Below, in pieces: positions 46,118 through 57,041 of a stretch of DNA of 64,000 bases. Origin of the DNA: Agapanthus africanus (lineage: Eukaryota > Streptophyta > Magnoliopsida > Asparagales > Amaryllidaceae); assembly GCA_030015575.1 (NCBI GenBank), contig CM057344.1, forward strand, positions 592,852,410-592,916,409. The letters run 5' to 3'. Position 1 is the first letter of the stretch, and every line of letters begins with the position of its first letter. The notes beneath the pieces are model-generated. The model saw only the letters and a program-made list of their open reading frames with translations. It had not been told where the DNA came from and made no database searches. The position numbers and the translations under genes were made by a program.

Positions 46118-49100
46118 GTGTTTTCTTCTCTTTCTTTCCAGCCAGCGACCATATCACGCCTTAATCAAGATAATAACATGGATGTATTGACCGAACCTGC
46201 TTATTATACAGGGCTGGGGAACGTTGGTTCCGCTCTATCTTATGAAAACTGTCATAAGTCTGGGCAAGGGACAGGGGATTGCAAGGATTTCCATGCTACC
46301 TTAATGAAGAAGGAGCATTTTGATGTATCTTCTTCAGGTGTGTTAGTTATTGAGAACTGTTTCTCAGTCTGCTCTGCGTCCTGGGTATTGGATACTGGAT
46401 CAGGATCCCATATTTGTAATCTGTTATAAGGGTTAGAAAAAAGTAGAGAACTGGGAAAGAGTGATGTGTCTCTCAGAGTAGAGAATGGAGAAATTGTTGC
46501 TGCCGAAACTGTCGGCGAATATCACCTTGTATTAGCAACTGGTAATACATTGATTTTGAATGACTGTTATTTCGTACCATCGACGGTGTGCAATATAATA
46601 TCCATTTCTTTATTAGATAAAGATGGATACAACTTTGCATTAGAGAAAATTGTTATGAACATTTTACTAAATCAAGTGTTGATTGGGTTTGGTACATTGT
46701 GTAATGGTTTATATGTTCTAAATCAAAATACAGTTCTAAATATACAAAACACTCACAAGAGAAAAAGTTCATATATTAACGAAGCTTTCTTTTGGTACTG
46801 TAGACTTGGTCATATCAATGCGACCAGATTAGCTAAGTTGCGTAAAGATGGATATTTGAATCCGTTCGAATTTACATCTTATGAAACTTATCAGTCATGT
46901 CTCAAAGAAAAGATTGACCAAAACTCCATTTACGGGACACGGAGCAAGAGCTACTGAACTCTTGGGACTGATACATAGTGATGTATGCGGTCCTATGTCT
47001 ACACATGCCAGGAATAGTTTCTCGTACTTCATTACATTCACCGATGATCTCTCTAGATTCGGGCATGTGTTCTTCTTGAAACACAAGTCTGAAACCTTTG
47101 AGAAATTCAAGGAATATAAGAGAGAAGTAGAGAACCAGACAGGTAAAAGTATCAAAATCCTTCGATCTAATCGAGAAGGTGAATACTTAAGTACGGAATT
47201 CAGAGATTATCTGAAAGAAAATGGGATTCTCTCTCAGATTACTCCTCCGTATACACCACGGCACAATGGTGTATCGGAGCGGAGGAATCATACTCTATTA
47301 GATATGGTGCGCTCTATGATGAATAATGCTGAGTTACCTATTTTCTTTTGGAGTTATGCACCTGAGACAGCTGCATATCTATTGAATCAATTTCCATCAA
47401 AATCTGTGTCTAAAACACCATATGAGATATGGAGTGGAAAGAGACCATGTCTTAAACGAGTTAATATATGGGGTTGTACGACCTATGTTACAAAATAGAA
47501 TCCGGACAAACTCGAAGCACGGTCAGTTCTTTTCTAGTTTGTGGGATATCCAAAGAATTCACATGGATATCTATTCTACTATATTGAGGAACAAAATGTG
47601 TTTGTTGCTCAACACGCCACTTTTTTAGAGAAGGAATTAGTGGTAATGAAGTGGAACTGGATGAAATTCCAGAAACACAAACCGCAACTGAAGATTTGGT
47701 AGAACCGGAGGATTCAATAGTCCCCGACGAACCTCAGCCACTCCGCAGATTTAGTAGGATTTCTCACCCACCTAAGAGATACCAAGGTTTCTTCATAAAC
47801 GGTGGAAACGAGGATTGCATCATGGAAGATGATGGCCCAACTAGTTTCGAGAAAACCATCACAAGTGGGGACTCTGTGAAATGGCTAGATGCTATGCGAT
47901 CTGAGATGGAATCCATGTACACCAACAAAGTATGGACTTTGGAGATTGCTCCTGAAGGGGTAAAACCCATTGGGAGTAAGTGGATCTTCAAGAAGAAGAT
48001 TGGTGTAGATGGAAAGGTTGAGATCTTTAAAGCTAGACTTGTAGCAAAAGGTTTTAGTCAACGACTAGGTTTCGACTATGATGAGACTTTTTCTCCAGTG
48101 GCTATGTTTAAGTCCATCAAGATCCTAATTGCTATTGCTGCATACCATGACTATGAAATCAAGCAAATGGACGTCAAGACCGCTTTTATAAATGGTGATT
48201 TAGAAGAGAGCGTGTATATGACACAGCCAGAGGGCTTCATAGACAGTGGGAGTGGCGGAAAAGTGTGCAAGCTGCTTAAATCAATCTATGGATTAAAGCA
48301 GGCATCGCGGAGCTGGAACATCTGTTTTGATGTAGCAGTCAAAGAGTTTGACTTCATCAAAAACGTAGATGAACTATATATATAAAGGTAGTAGAGAGTA
48401 AGGTCGTATTTCTCGTATTGTACATGGATGGCATACTCTTGATAGGAAATGACGTTCCTATGCCGCACTCGGTCAAACTCTTCCTATCACAAAAGTTCTC
48501 CATGAAAGATCTGGGTGATGCCTACTACATCCTAGGGATAAAGATCAATAGGGATAGATCTAAAAGGATGTTGGGATTGTCCCAATCCAGGTACATAGAC
48601 ACCATACTAAAGAGATTTAGTATGGAAGATTCTAAACGTGGTAATTTACCCGCTTGTTCAGGAATCGCTCTCTCCAAAGAGACGTCTCTCAAGACTGATT
48701 TGGAGACGGCTCGCATGAACATGATACGCTATGCTTCTGCAGTTGGGTCTATCATATTCGTGATGTTATGCACCAGACCGGATGTAGCTTACGCACTCAG
48801 TGTGGTAAGTAAGTATCAATCAGACCCAGGGGAGAAGCACTGGACATCTGTGAAGAACATTCTTAAGTACTTGAGAAGGACTTAAGATGTGTTCTTGGTG
48901 TATGATAACGGAGAACTCTAAGTGGAGTCCTTTACCGATTCGAGCTTCCAGAGTGATAAGGATGATAGCAACTCTGTCTCGGGCTTTATCTTCACCCTCA
49001 ATGGAGGGGCGGTATGTTGGAAGAGTTCCAAGAAAGATACCATTGCAGACTCGACGATGTAGGCTGAATACATCGCTACTAACGATTCTGCCGAAGCGGC

Positions 49101-49400
49101 TGTCTGGATGAAGAAGTTCATCACTGAACTTGGTATGGTTCCATCCATTGTTGATCCAATACCTTTGTATTGTGATAACAATGGAGCTGTGGCTTTGGCC
49201 AAGGAACCCCGGTCCCATCAGCGATCCAGACATATTCTGAGGCGGTATCACCTAATCTGGGAGATAGTTGATCGCCGCGAGATCAAAGTCAGGAGAGTAG
49301 ACCCGAAGGACAACACGGCGGATCAACTCATGAAGGCCCTCCCCTAGATACAATTTGAGAGACTTTTTGGGATGTTGGGTATGCGATACTATAACAACTG
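46118..49400 (+). pseudogene. Cop-B pol with gag deleted, inactivated
   Basis: Only a trace of gag remains before protease WVLDTGSGSH (about 46380), so roughly 350 residues are missing compared with Cop-A. There is a stop after SHICNLL (46427-46429). Pre-integrase: YCRLGH (HCRLGH in Cop-A). Integrase (46881-47498): HSD and SERRN kept but RSNREGE in place of RSDRGGE, so the second catalytic Asp is Asn. RT (47651-48385) is followed by a stop near 48383. The active site is LYMDG (48418-48432) in place of LYVDD. RNase H carries further stops (48883, 48918, 49060) and ends near 49347 with CDNNGAVAL and RRVDPKDNTAD. The result is a non-functional polyprotein. Confidence 0.93.
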
Positions 49401-49410
49401 ACCTTAGTGC

Positions 49411-49421
49411 AAGTGGAAGAT
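49411..49421 (+). other. Polypurine tract of Cop-B
   Basis: AAGTGGAAGAT directly before the LTR start TGTTAGG. Confidence 0.9.
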
Positions 49422-49479
49422 TGTTAGGAATATGAATGCCCTAGAGGCCATTATTGTATATTATAGTGCATGCTTGGAC

Positions 49480-49516
<37 letters not shown>

Positions 49517-51458
49517 GGACTTTCTTGCTCGACATGATAATATGTTATCTGGTTGCTCTTTATCTTAACATGTGCACTTGTTTTACTTTACTATACATGT
49601 TGATAAAGCCCTTAGGATGCTGGCTTGACTATCAGGAATATGATGTAGATCATACTAGTGAGGCTTGAGTAGTCCATAAGCACATTCTTAACAGTTCCTA
49701 GTCGAGAGAGTATCGAGACAGGGCATCGATATTCCACAGTAGACTAGTGTGTACGTTTCTTGACCCTGTATGGGGCAATGGTTGATCCCACAGCCAATGG
49801 TGTTTGACATCAAAAATTGTACACAGGTGCTCATTGGAGAATGAGTACACCGAACAGGACTCGCCGAGAACTCCTAGATGGTACCATACCTATCGTTAGA
49901 TAGCAGTTCTCTGGTGACACTTGTATAGGTTAGTCTGTAGACCCGAGATCGTCATAGCGTCTTGTGTGGTTCCCGCTGTGCTTTGATTTCTACCCTACCA
50001 TGGCTCTACTGAGCATGCAAACACGTGGTTTTTGGATACAGTCCCGAGTCATATGGAGGTAGTGAGCGATAGGAGGGGTTTCGTCTGTCCCGGTATTTGG
50101 AGTTGATGTTGTGCTATGCTCGATTGGCTATAACAGTAAGTCCCTGGCCAGGGCTGATGAGATTTACTGATAAGTGTTATCAGTAGTTTCTTGATTGGTT
50201 ATAGGCCACACATCTGCATGACTTATCAAGTTATTGGGGTCTGACGATTCCACCATCCAAACTCGATATGCGACATATCATACGAAGAGACCGGACTGTA
50301 CGGTAAGTGTTGCTTATAGTCTCTACCGGAGTTTGGAAAAGTTTGTTTATTGATCTTCTATTCGTTCAATACCTAAGTAGCCGTTATGTCCAGCTAGTAC
50401 CGCTGACGGCGGCTTGTGGGTGTTTGTTGTGATTATTACCTACTGCTAGTATATTGGCGAGTCTTTAGAGTCTCACATAGAGCTTTCCTAGTTCAAGCGA
50501 AATGAAGTAAGGCATGTATAATGATATGTGCGGGATCTTGATTGAATACGTGTATATGATATCGTATTCTAATCTAACATTTTTTATATTAGCCGGGTTA
50601 TATATGATATAACCGGATTATTGAATCAAGTATTGATTTAATAATTTGATATATATTAATATATATATATATATAAACTAGTATAATGCCCACTTTAAAT
50701 TATTTTGTACTCGTTATATGTTATTTATATTTGATATAAACAACATATAAAAATATGTATCATGGTTGATGACACATAGAATATAGATGTATAAGAATCA
50801 CATTAGAGAAAAGATAAAAAGAGAATAATTTACTTAAATGAATAAAACAAAAGAACAAATGAGTCATGGTTTTTTAGTATCTTAGAGAAGATTTGAGAAT
50901 CCACGACTCACTTTCTTTTTTTGTTTTATTGATACAAGCTTATCAATTCTCATTCTTATCATCTTATCCTCAAGGTTCATTCTATCATCCATCATCATCT
51001 TCTTCTACTTTCTTCACTTGCTACACTATTCATGCAAGAGGAAAAATAAGAGAAGAATTTTTAGTGAGTAAAATCCTTACTTCATTAATCTACACTGCTC
51101 TAGCAAATTAGTATAGGTTGTTCTCTTCACTAATTCTTAGATTAGTGAATTGTGAGCTTGAGTATGAGAAGCTTCGAGGTGGATCATATTCGACGACGAA
51201 GATTTCGAACAAGCTCGTTCCATCTTTCAAGTGGAGTCAAAGAAGAGTTCTAGGACTACTGCTCGGAGCTTTTGAAGTGAAGAACTTGACTACAAAGGTT
51301 GTAGCCTCTCTTCACTTAGTTTTGTTCTTGTTTTGCTATGTTTTTAAAACCTTAATCTCTAGTTCGATTCTTATTTAGTATACTTAACCTTCTGAAATTT
51401 TAAAATTGCATACTTGATGTTCATAGAAAACTAGTAGAGGTGCTAAGATATACTTTCA
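49422..51458 (+). mobile_element. Cop-B 3' LTR
   Basis: 2037 bp, pairs with 24773-26809 and is followed by TSD GCTCG. AT microsatellites lie at 49494-49515 and about 50648-50675. Confidence 0.95.
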
Positions 51459-54105
51459 GCTCGAACTGTCACAGTAAATCTTCATTATCTCCTGGCTTAA
51501 GCCAAAATCTCCAAGTAAACCCCTTAGCCATATCACATCTTTAACTTCCTCAACTACAGCTATAACCTAGCCTCGGTTATTGACACAGCGATGACAGACT
51601 GGAGCGTCAACCTCCAAGACACTATGCCTGTGCCCAAAGTAAATACATAGCTTGTAGTCAATCTTCTTCTGTCCAAATCACCCGCATAATTAGCATATAC
51701 ATATCCAACTAAGACACAATTCTTCACACCATCTCCGCCGTATCTCAAACCAATATTAGAGGTTCTTCTCAACTACCATAGGATCCTTTTCACCGCTTGC
51801 CAGTGTTCCTTCCTTGTGTTCGCTATGTATCGTATCATGATACCAACTGCCTGTGCTAAATCCAAGTGAGTGCATACCATTGCATACATAAGACTACCAA
51901 CTGCGCTCGCATATGGCACATGAGATATATACTCCTCTATGTCGGTAGTGGGTGATAACTTCACTGAAAGCTTGAAGTGCGCCGCCAAGGGAGTAGACAC
52001 GGGCTTCACCTTCTCTAATCCGAATCGAGCGAGGACTTTCTCGATATAGTGCTTCTGCGAAAGGCACACCTTTCTCCGTTTTCTGTCCCTGACGATCTCC
52101 ATGCCAAGGATCTTCTTTGCAGCCCCCAGATCTTTCATCTCAAATTCTTGACTCAGTTGGAGCTTCAAGTTGTTGACTTCTTCTTTATTCTTTGAAGCAA
52201 CTAGCATATCATCAACATATAGAAGGAGATAGATCCAAGATCCATCATCAAGTACCTTGAAGTATATGCATTGATCTCGTAAACTCCTCCTGAATCCGAT
52301 CGATAACATGAAATGGTGAAATTGCTTGTACCATTGTCTTGGAGACTGCTTTAATCCGTACACCGATTTCTTGAGATTACACACATGACTCTCCTTGCCT
52401 TCGACCACAAAACATTCAGACTGGTGCATATATATCTCTTCTTCAAGATCTCCATACAAGAATGCGGGACGTCAAGTTGCTCTAACCCCATGTCGTAAAC
52501 TGCCACCATAGCTAGGATGATGCGAATCGATGTGTGTCTCACCACTGGAGAGAAGAATTTGTTGAATTCTACTCCTTCCTTTTAAGCATACCCTTTAGCT
52601 ACAAGTATTTCCTTGTATCTGACACCATCCTCCTCTGAAGAACCCTCCTTTAACTTGAAGATCCATTTGCATCCTATGGCTCGTTTGCATTCTTGCAGCG
52701 GAACTAATTCCCACGTACCATTTCTTTGAAGAGATTCTATATCTTCCTCCATATCAACCCTCCAATTAGGAAAGCCAGATAATTGTGTGGCGTCCTTATA
52801 GATGAGCAATTCTTCATTTTCAATGGTCAAGGCAGATATTCTCATGTCCTCGAAAGTGTTGCATGCTGTATCTTCGAAGCCATATTGAACTGGTGGTCTT
52901 ATTTTTCGCTTTGGCTTCTCGTTTTCTTATGAAACTGGCGGACACCTATCTTGTTGTGGACTCTACTCTATCTGCTGAACCAAATTCTCCTAAGTCTAAG
53001 TTTTCGGGTACCTCATCTTGAATCTTCTGGACTGAGACCTCTGTATCCACTTCACTAGGTAGCTTCTGTGTCCTCTTATCATCATTTTGAACATGATTCT
53101 TGAGAATCACAGATTCATCAAAGGCCACATGCATGTTGATCACAACTCTATTGGTTGCAAACACTACAACCTGTAACTCTTAACACCTTCTGCGTACCCG
53201 AGGAAGATGCATTTTCTTGCTCTTAGCTCGATCTTACAATTCTTCTCGTGAACGTAAGCAGGACACCCCAAACACTGGCAGCTTCGAGTAATCAACATCA
53301 GCAGCTTTTTCAGTCCATACTTCCTCCAAAGTCTTTGATCCTATCATCGATGATGGTGACCTGTTGATGAGGTAAACGGAGGTATACAGAGCCTCCGCCC
53401 AAAACTCCTTCGGAAGTCCAGCTGTAATCCTCAAGCATCGTGTCTTTTCCAGCCACGTCCGATTCATGCGTTCTGCAACTCCATTTGACTGTAGATCTCC
53501 GGGTGTAGTGTAGTGGCGTATAATCCCTTCGGCTTTGCAGAACTCTTTGAATACATTTGAAGTGCATTCGCCACCATTATCGGACCTTACGATCTTCACG
53601 GATTTTCCCGTCTGCTTTTTTACCATGGCTTTCTAAGTCTTGAACTTCTTGAATACATTGAATTTGTGTTTCAATAAATATACCTATGTCTTTCTTGAGA
53701 AGTCATCGATAAAGGATACAAAGTACCTGGCTCCTTCACGAGAAGAAATCAGCGCTGGTCCCCACACGTCAGTATGAATATAATCCAAGATACCTTTAGT
53801 ATCATGCATACATGTCCCGAACTTCACCCAATATTGCTTTCCCAATACACATTCTTCACAGAAGTCCAGCTTCTCAAAATTTACACCCCCAATCAAACAG
53901 CTCTTATAGAGCACCTCTAGATTTCGTTCACTCATATGGCCAAGTCGCAGATGCCACAATCGTGACGAATCTAGATCTATATCGGAAGTGGTAAATGCGA
54001 ACTCACCTGTGATAGTGTGCCCTTGAAGTAGATATAAGTTACCGTCCTTCCTTCCTTTCATGATGACCATAGATCCTCGAAGGATCTTCATAGCGCCTGT
54101 TTACC
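51459..54105 (-). pseudogene. Cop-C: Tork/Tnt1-like copia pol, 5'-truncated
   Basis: Order on the minus strand: pre-integrase LWHLRLGHMSERN..CEECVLGKQ (about 54000-53820); integrase with IHTDVWGPA, IVRSDNGGEC and GVAERMNRT (53790-53300); linker; RT KWIFKLKEG (52660) with a frameshift near 52460-52560, KKSVYGLKQSPRQWY, and intact LLLYVDDMLVASK (about 52220); RNase H up to the Cop-B insertion at 51459, continued at 24772-24515. There are several stops between blocks. Gag and protease are missing: homology stops near 54105, where the PMD region begins, and no LTR is visible. The RT block EFEMKDLGAAKKILGMEI resembles Tork/Tnt1 elements and differs from Cop-A, B and D. Confidence 0.9.
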
Positions 54106-55110
54106 GCCGAAAATAGGGACGAACTGGGATGGATCTTCTTGCCTGAATTTGGGGGCAGATACTATTTGGGTTTATCTGTCCACCTCTCCGAAGATGCCAA
54201 GTTGATTTATGGCGCCGTGTATCGGAGGTTTGGACGGATGCGGCCGTTGTAGCAGACTTCGTCAGATTCCCCCTCGTTTGCGAGGGGTTTTTGATTATGG
54301 GGGAGCTCTTCCCTGCAGACGCAAGCCCCTGTAGTTAATTACGTTACCGTATCGCGGTAACCACTTTCTCCTGCTCCTCGCGTCGTGTGTGTTTGTTTTA
54401 TTTTTTGGTTGCCCGTGGATTGTATACAGAGACTAATTTATGTTGTCACCCGTAGGGCGTAGATTAGTCCAAATCCGTATATTCTTAGATTTGGGTTTGG
54501 GTTGACTTAAGGATCGTTAATCTCGTTTGAGATTAAGATCAACTTAAATGTTTGTTGAGGATATATTAGTCTAATTTTATACTAAGATCTACTCAACAGG
54601 ATTATGGGATCATTCAGATCCAATAAGAGAGCATTTGGGCTCTATTGTGTTAGTTTAAGGACGTTGCGGTACGTATTGGGATGAACTCATTGATTTGGGA
54701 GTGTACCAAAAAGTTGTTGGTTATCGGGACTCACCACCTCTCTGAAGACGTTGAAGAATTACAACGACATATATCAGAGGTGTGGAGAGATGTACCCTTG
54801 AACCGATTTCCGGATTGAGGGGAGATGTGAGATGAATATCCTGTTGGAGGATCAGTAGTCGTGTTTGGGACTAAGACCAACTTGGAAAATAATAAGCACA
54901 TGGTCTCGGTTGATCTGAATTAGGGATCTGGTCAACTTGGGCTCAACCCCCTCAGTCTTTGTCATTTAAATAAAGTGCCAAGCACTTACTTGGGCTTAGT
55001 CCCTTTTCTGTGGAAACAATGTTGAGCATTTATATGGGTTCTGACACTCATACTTTATTTTAATTTCCTTTTTTTTTGTTTTTTGTGGAGTGTTAAACAC
55101 TCTTTATGGC
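54106..55110. other. Unassigned segment between Cop-C and the PMD promoter region
   Basis: A short + frame near 54110-54230 (LGWIFLPEFGGRYYLGLSVH) reads without stops but is not recognised and ends at TAG. The rest is AT-rich with no domain, repeat or RNA gene seen. Confidence 0.4.
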
Positions 55111-55113
55111 ACC

Positions 55114-55432
55114 CACGTGCGGAGGACGTGAGGCGCTAGGTGCTAAGCAATGGGCGCTGGACGCTGGCTGATGAGTACCAAGCGCTTTATGTTGAATAGA
55201 GTCCACATGAGGGGCACGTGGGGCGCTTGACGCTGAGCGCCAAACATTGAGTTCTAAGCACTCTTTATTGAGCAACCCCTACGTGGGGCACTTGGCGTTG
55301 AGCGCCAACCATTGAGTACTAAGCACTCTTTATTGAGTAAGCCCACGTGAGGCGTTTGGCGCTGAGCGCCAACCATTGAGTGCTAAGCACTTTTTATTGA
55401 GCAGGGCCCACGTGAGGCGCTTGGACGCTAGA
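55114..55432. repeat. Tandem repeat of about 70 bp with G-box and a GGCGCTGAGCGCC palindrome
   Basis: About four imperfect units: CTAAGCACTCTTTATTGAG, then a CCCACGTGAGG-type G-box, then TTGGCGC-TGA-GCGCCAA, then CATTGAG. The best palindrome is 55356-55372 (7-bp stem, loop TGA). CACGTG cores are at 55114, 55215, 55344 and 55409, with two more at 56160 and 56278. It lies about 0.9-1.2 kb upstream of the TATA box. Confidence 0.85.
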
Positions 55433-55514
55433 TTTTCTTCTTATATTCTGTTCTGAAGAGTTCAATTCTCTGTTCTTTTCTAGATCTTTGATCCCCAAGA
55501 ACAAGTTCATCCCT

Positions 55515-56875
55515 ATGAGAATTAAATTTTCATTTGTGGGAGACTTGTCTCATGGATCTCAGATCTAGAGGAAGAACTAAGTACTTTTATAAGGGTACCC
55601 TTGGATATGCGATGAGATGTTCTGATCTCTATTATTTTTATTTACCTCGAAGAGAGGTATTCTTCTTTCTTTCCTCTTAAAGCTTTCTTCTTGCTTGCTC
55701 TTTTTTTTAGTTTGAAGCTTATGGGGGGGTTCCTCTGTACAAGACTTGAAGTCTTGGGTCCTTTATATAGTAGAGGCAAGTTTGTTGATTTAGTTAAAGA
55801 AATCTCTACTTGAGAGATCTTTAATTGATTTGGGGATTTTATCCACCGTTGGATCATTGATCTAAGGACTTCTATTTTACAAAAGATGCCTTTCTTGTTT
55901 TTAACAAGATTAGGGAAATATTTTCCCATACAGAATTTATTCTGCAGATAGGTGATTTTTAATCACTATTGGATTTTTCATCCAACGGAGCTCTGTTTTA
56001 CAGAGAGTGATCTTTCTTGTTGAGAAAGATTTGAGGAATATTTCCTCAGCAAAATTTAATTTTGCACTTCGATGATTTATCATCTCCGTTGGATCTTTGA
56101 TCCAACGGCTCTGTCTAACAGAGAGCTTTTAGTTCTGGCGCTGGCGTCCTCGTGCGAGGCACGTGAGGCGCTGCCTTAGAGTTTTTAACTCTTGGCGCTA
56201 CCTTTCAAATTTTGAACAGAACTTTGCTCTTTTATTGGGAAAATAAATGCCCCCCACCGTTGCGCTCACATGGCTCACACGTGAGTGCAGCGGTGACAGC
56301 TTTTCCTCCGTTGGATCTTCTTGGAAGTTGAATCGACTTCCTGTGCCTATAAGTAGGGCCTTTGGCCTTTGAGATGACTGCTGTTCATTTTCTTTTGTCC
56401 TTCTTTTTTTCTGAGAATTTCATTCTCGTTTCAGAGCTTAGATCTCTACCCAAAGAAATCATTTCTATAGTTAAAACTCTGCCTAAAAATTTGGTAAGGA
56501 TTATAATCGAACCCATTAACAGAGCTTTGCTCTTCTTAAATCGTAGATCTTAAGATGTATTTTAGGGTTGCTTAACCCATTAATTAGAGCATTGCTCATC
56601 TTCCATGAAGAACTCTTAGAATTTCTAGGATTCTTCTTTCAGATTTTAAAGATCTTGGGGTTTTGCCCTATTAAAAAGCTTTGCTTTTGAGGGTTCTGAT
56701 AGATTATCCCATTGTTTTTATAGAGCATAGCTCTTATAAATCTTTGGGGAATTTTATTCCTCTCTTAATTAAAGTTGACAGATGTGAATTCTGTTGGCAG
56801 AGCACAGCTCTCGAGGGAGTTTAACTCCTTAGCCCAATGAGGTTTCTCATTAAATGAGAATCCTCTTAGGATTCC
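55515..56875 (+). repeat. Dense array of short hairpins, including a 119-bp tandem repeat of six
   Basis: From 55849 to about 56125 a unit of 118-120 bp is repeated 2.3 times. Each unit is a string of perfect or near-perfect hairpins with 6-10 bp stems and mostly 3-base loops. Examples: 55893-55909, 55913-55927, 55952-55966, 55991-56005, 56032-56048, 56049-56065, 56086-56108 (10-bp stem CCGTTGGATC, loop TTT), 56109-56123. Outliers: 55740-55756 and 56178-56192. A second set, past the TATA box, includes 56413-56427, 56521-56533, 56674-56688, 56722-56734, 56799-56811, 56816-56828, 56844-56860 and 56858-56874, several of type AGAGC-NNN-GCTCT. Confidence 0.9.
56348..56355 (+). promoter_or_regulatory. 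Probable TATA box of the PMD-family gene
   Basis: TATAAGTA in a GC-rich setting (CCTATAAGTAGGGCC), about 700 bp before the first coding ATG, with the intervening leader ending in a 3' splice-like TTTGTGTAG at 57041. G-boxes lie upstream. Placement is by consensus only. Confidence 0.55.
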
Positions 56876-57041
56876 ATCCTTAATGAGTGACTGCCCCATC
56901 AATGATAGGACGTCACCTTGATTTTGTGGGCCCCTCATTGTCCCTTTCTTCTGCGTTGCAGTGCGGTACAATTTTTTAAGTACCAAGTGTCAGAGTTCAG
57001 AACATAGCGTTGATAACTAACCCTCGTCTCTCTTTGTGTAG

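Larger units (their letters stand above)
24773..51458 (+). mobile_element. Cop-B: Ty1/copia element split by a GL element
   Basis: LTRs 24773-26809 and 49422-51458, both 2037 bp, with TSD GCTCG at 24768-24772 and 51459-51463. A PBS follows the left LTR and a polypurine tract precedes the right one, so the sense strand is +. The interior is 26810-28455 plus 45129-49421; the middle is the GL element 28456-45123. Without the insert the element is about 10 kb. It is inserted in Cop-C. Its LTRs differ from each other visibly more than GL3 differs from GL5, which fits Cop-B being older than its guest. Confidence 0.95.
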
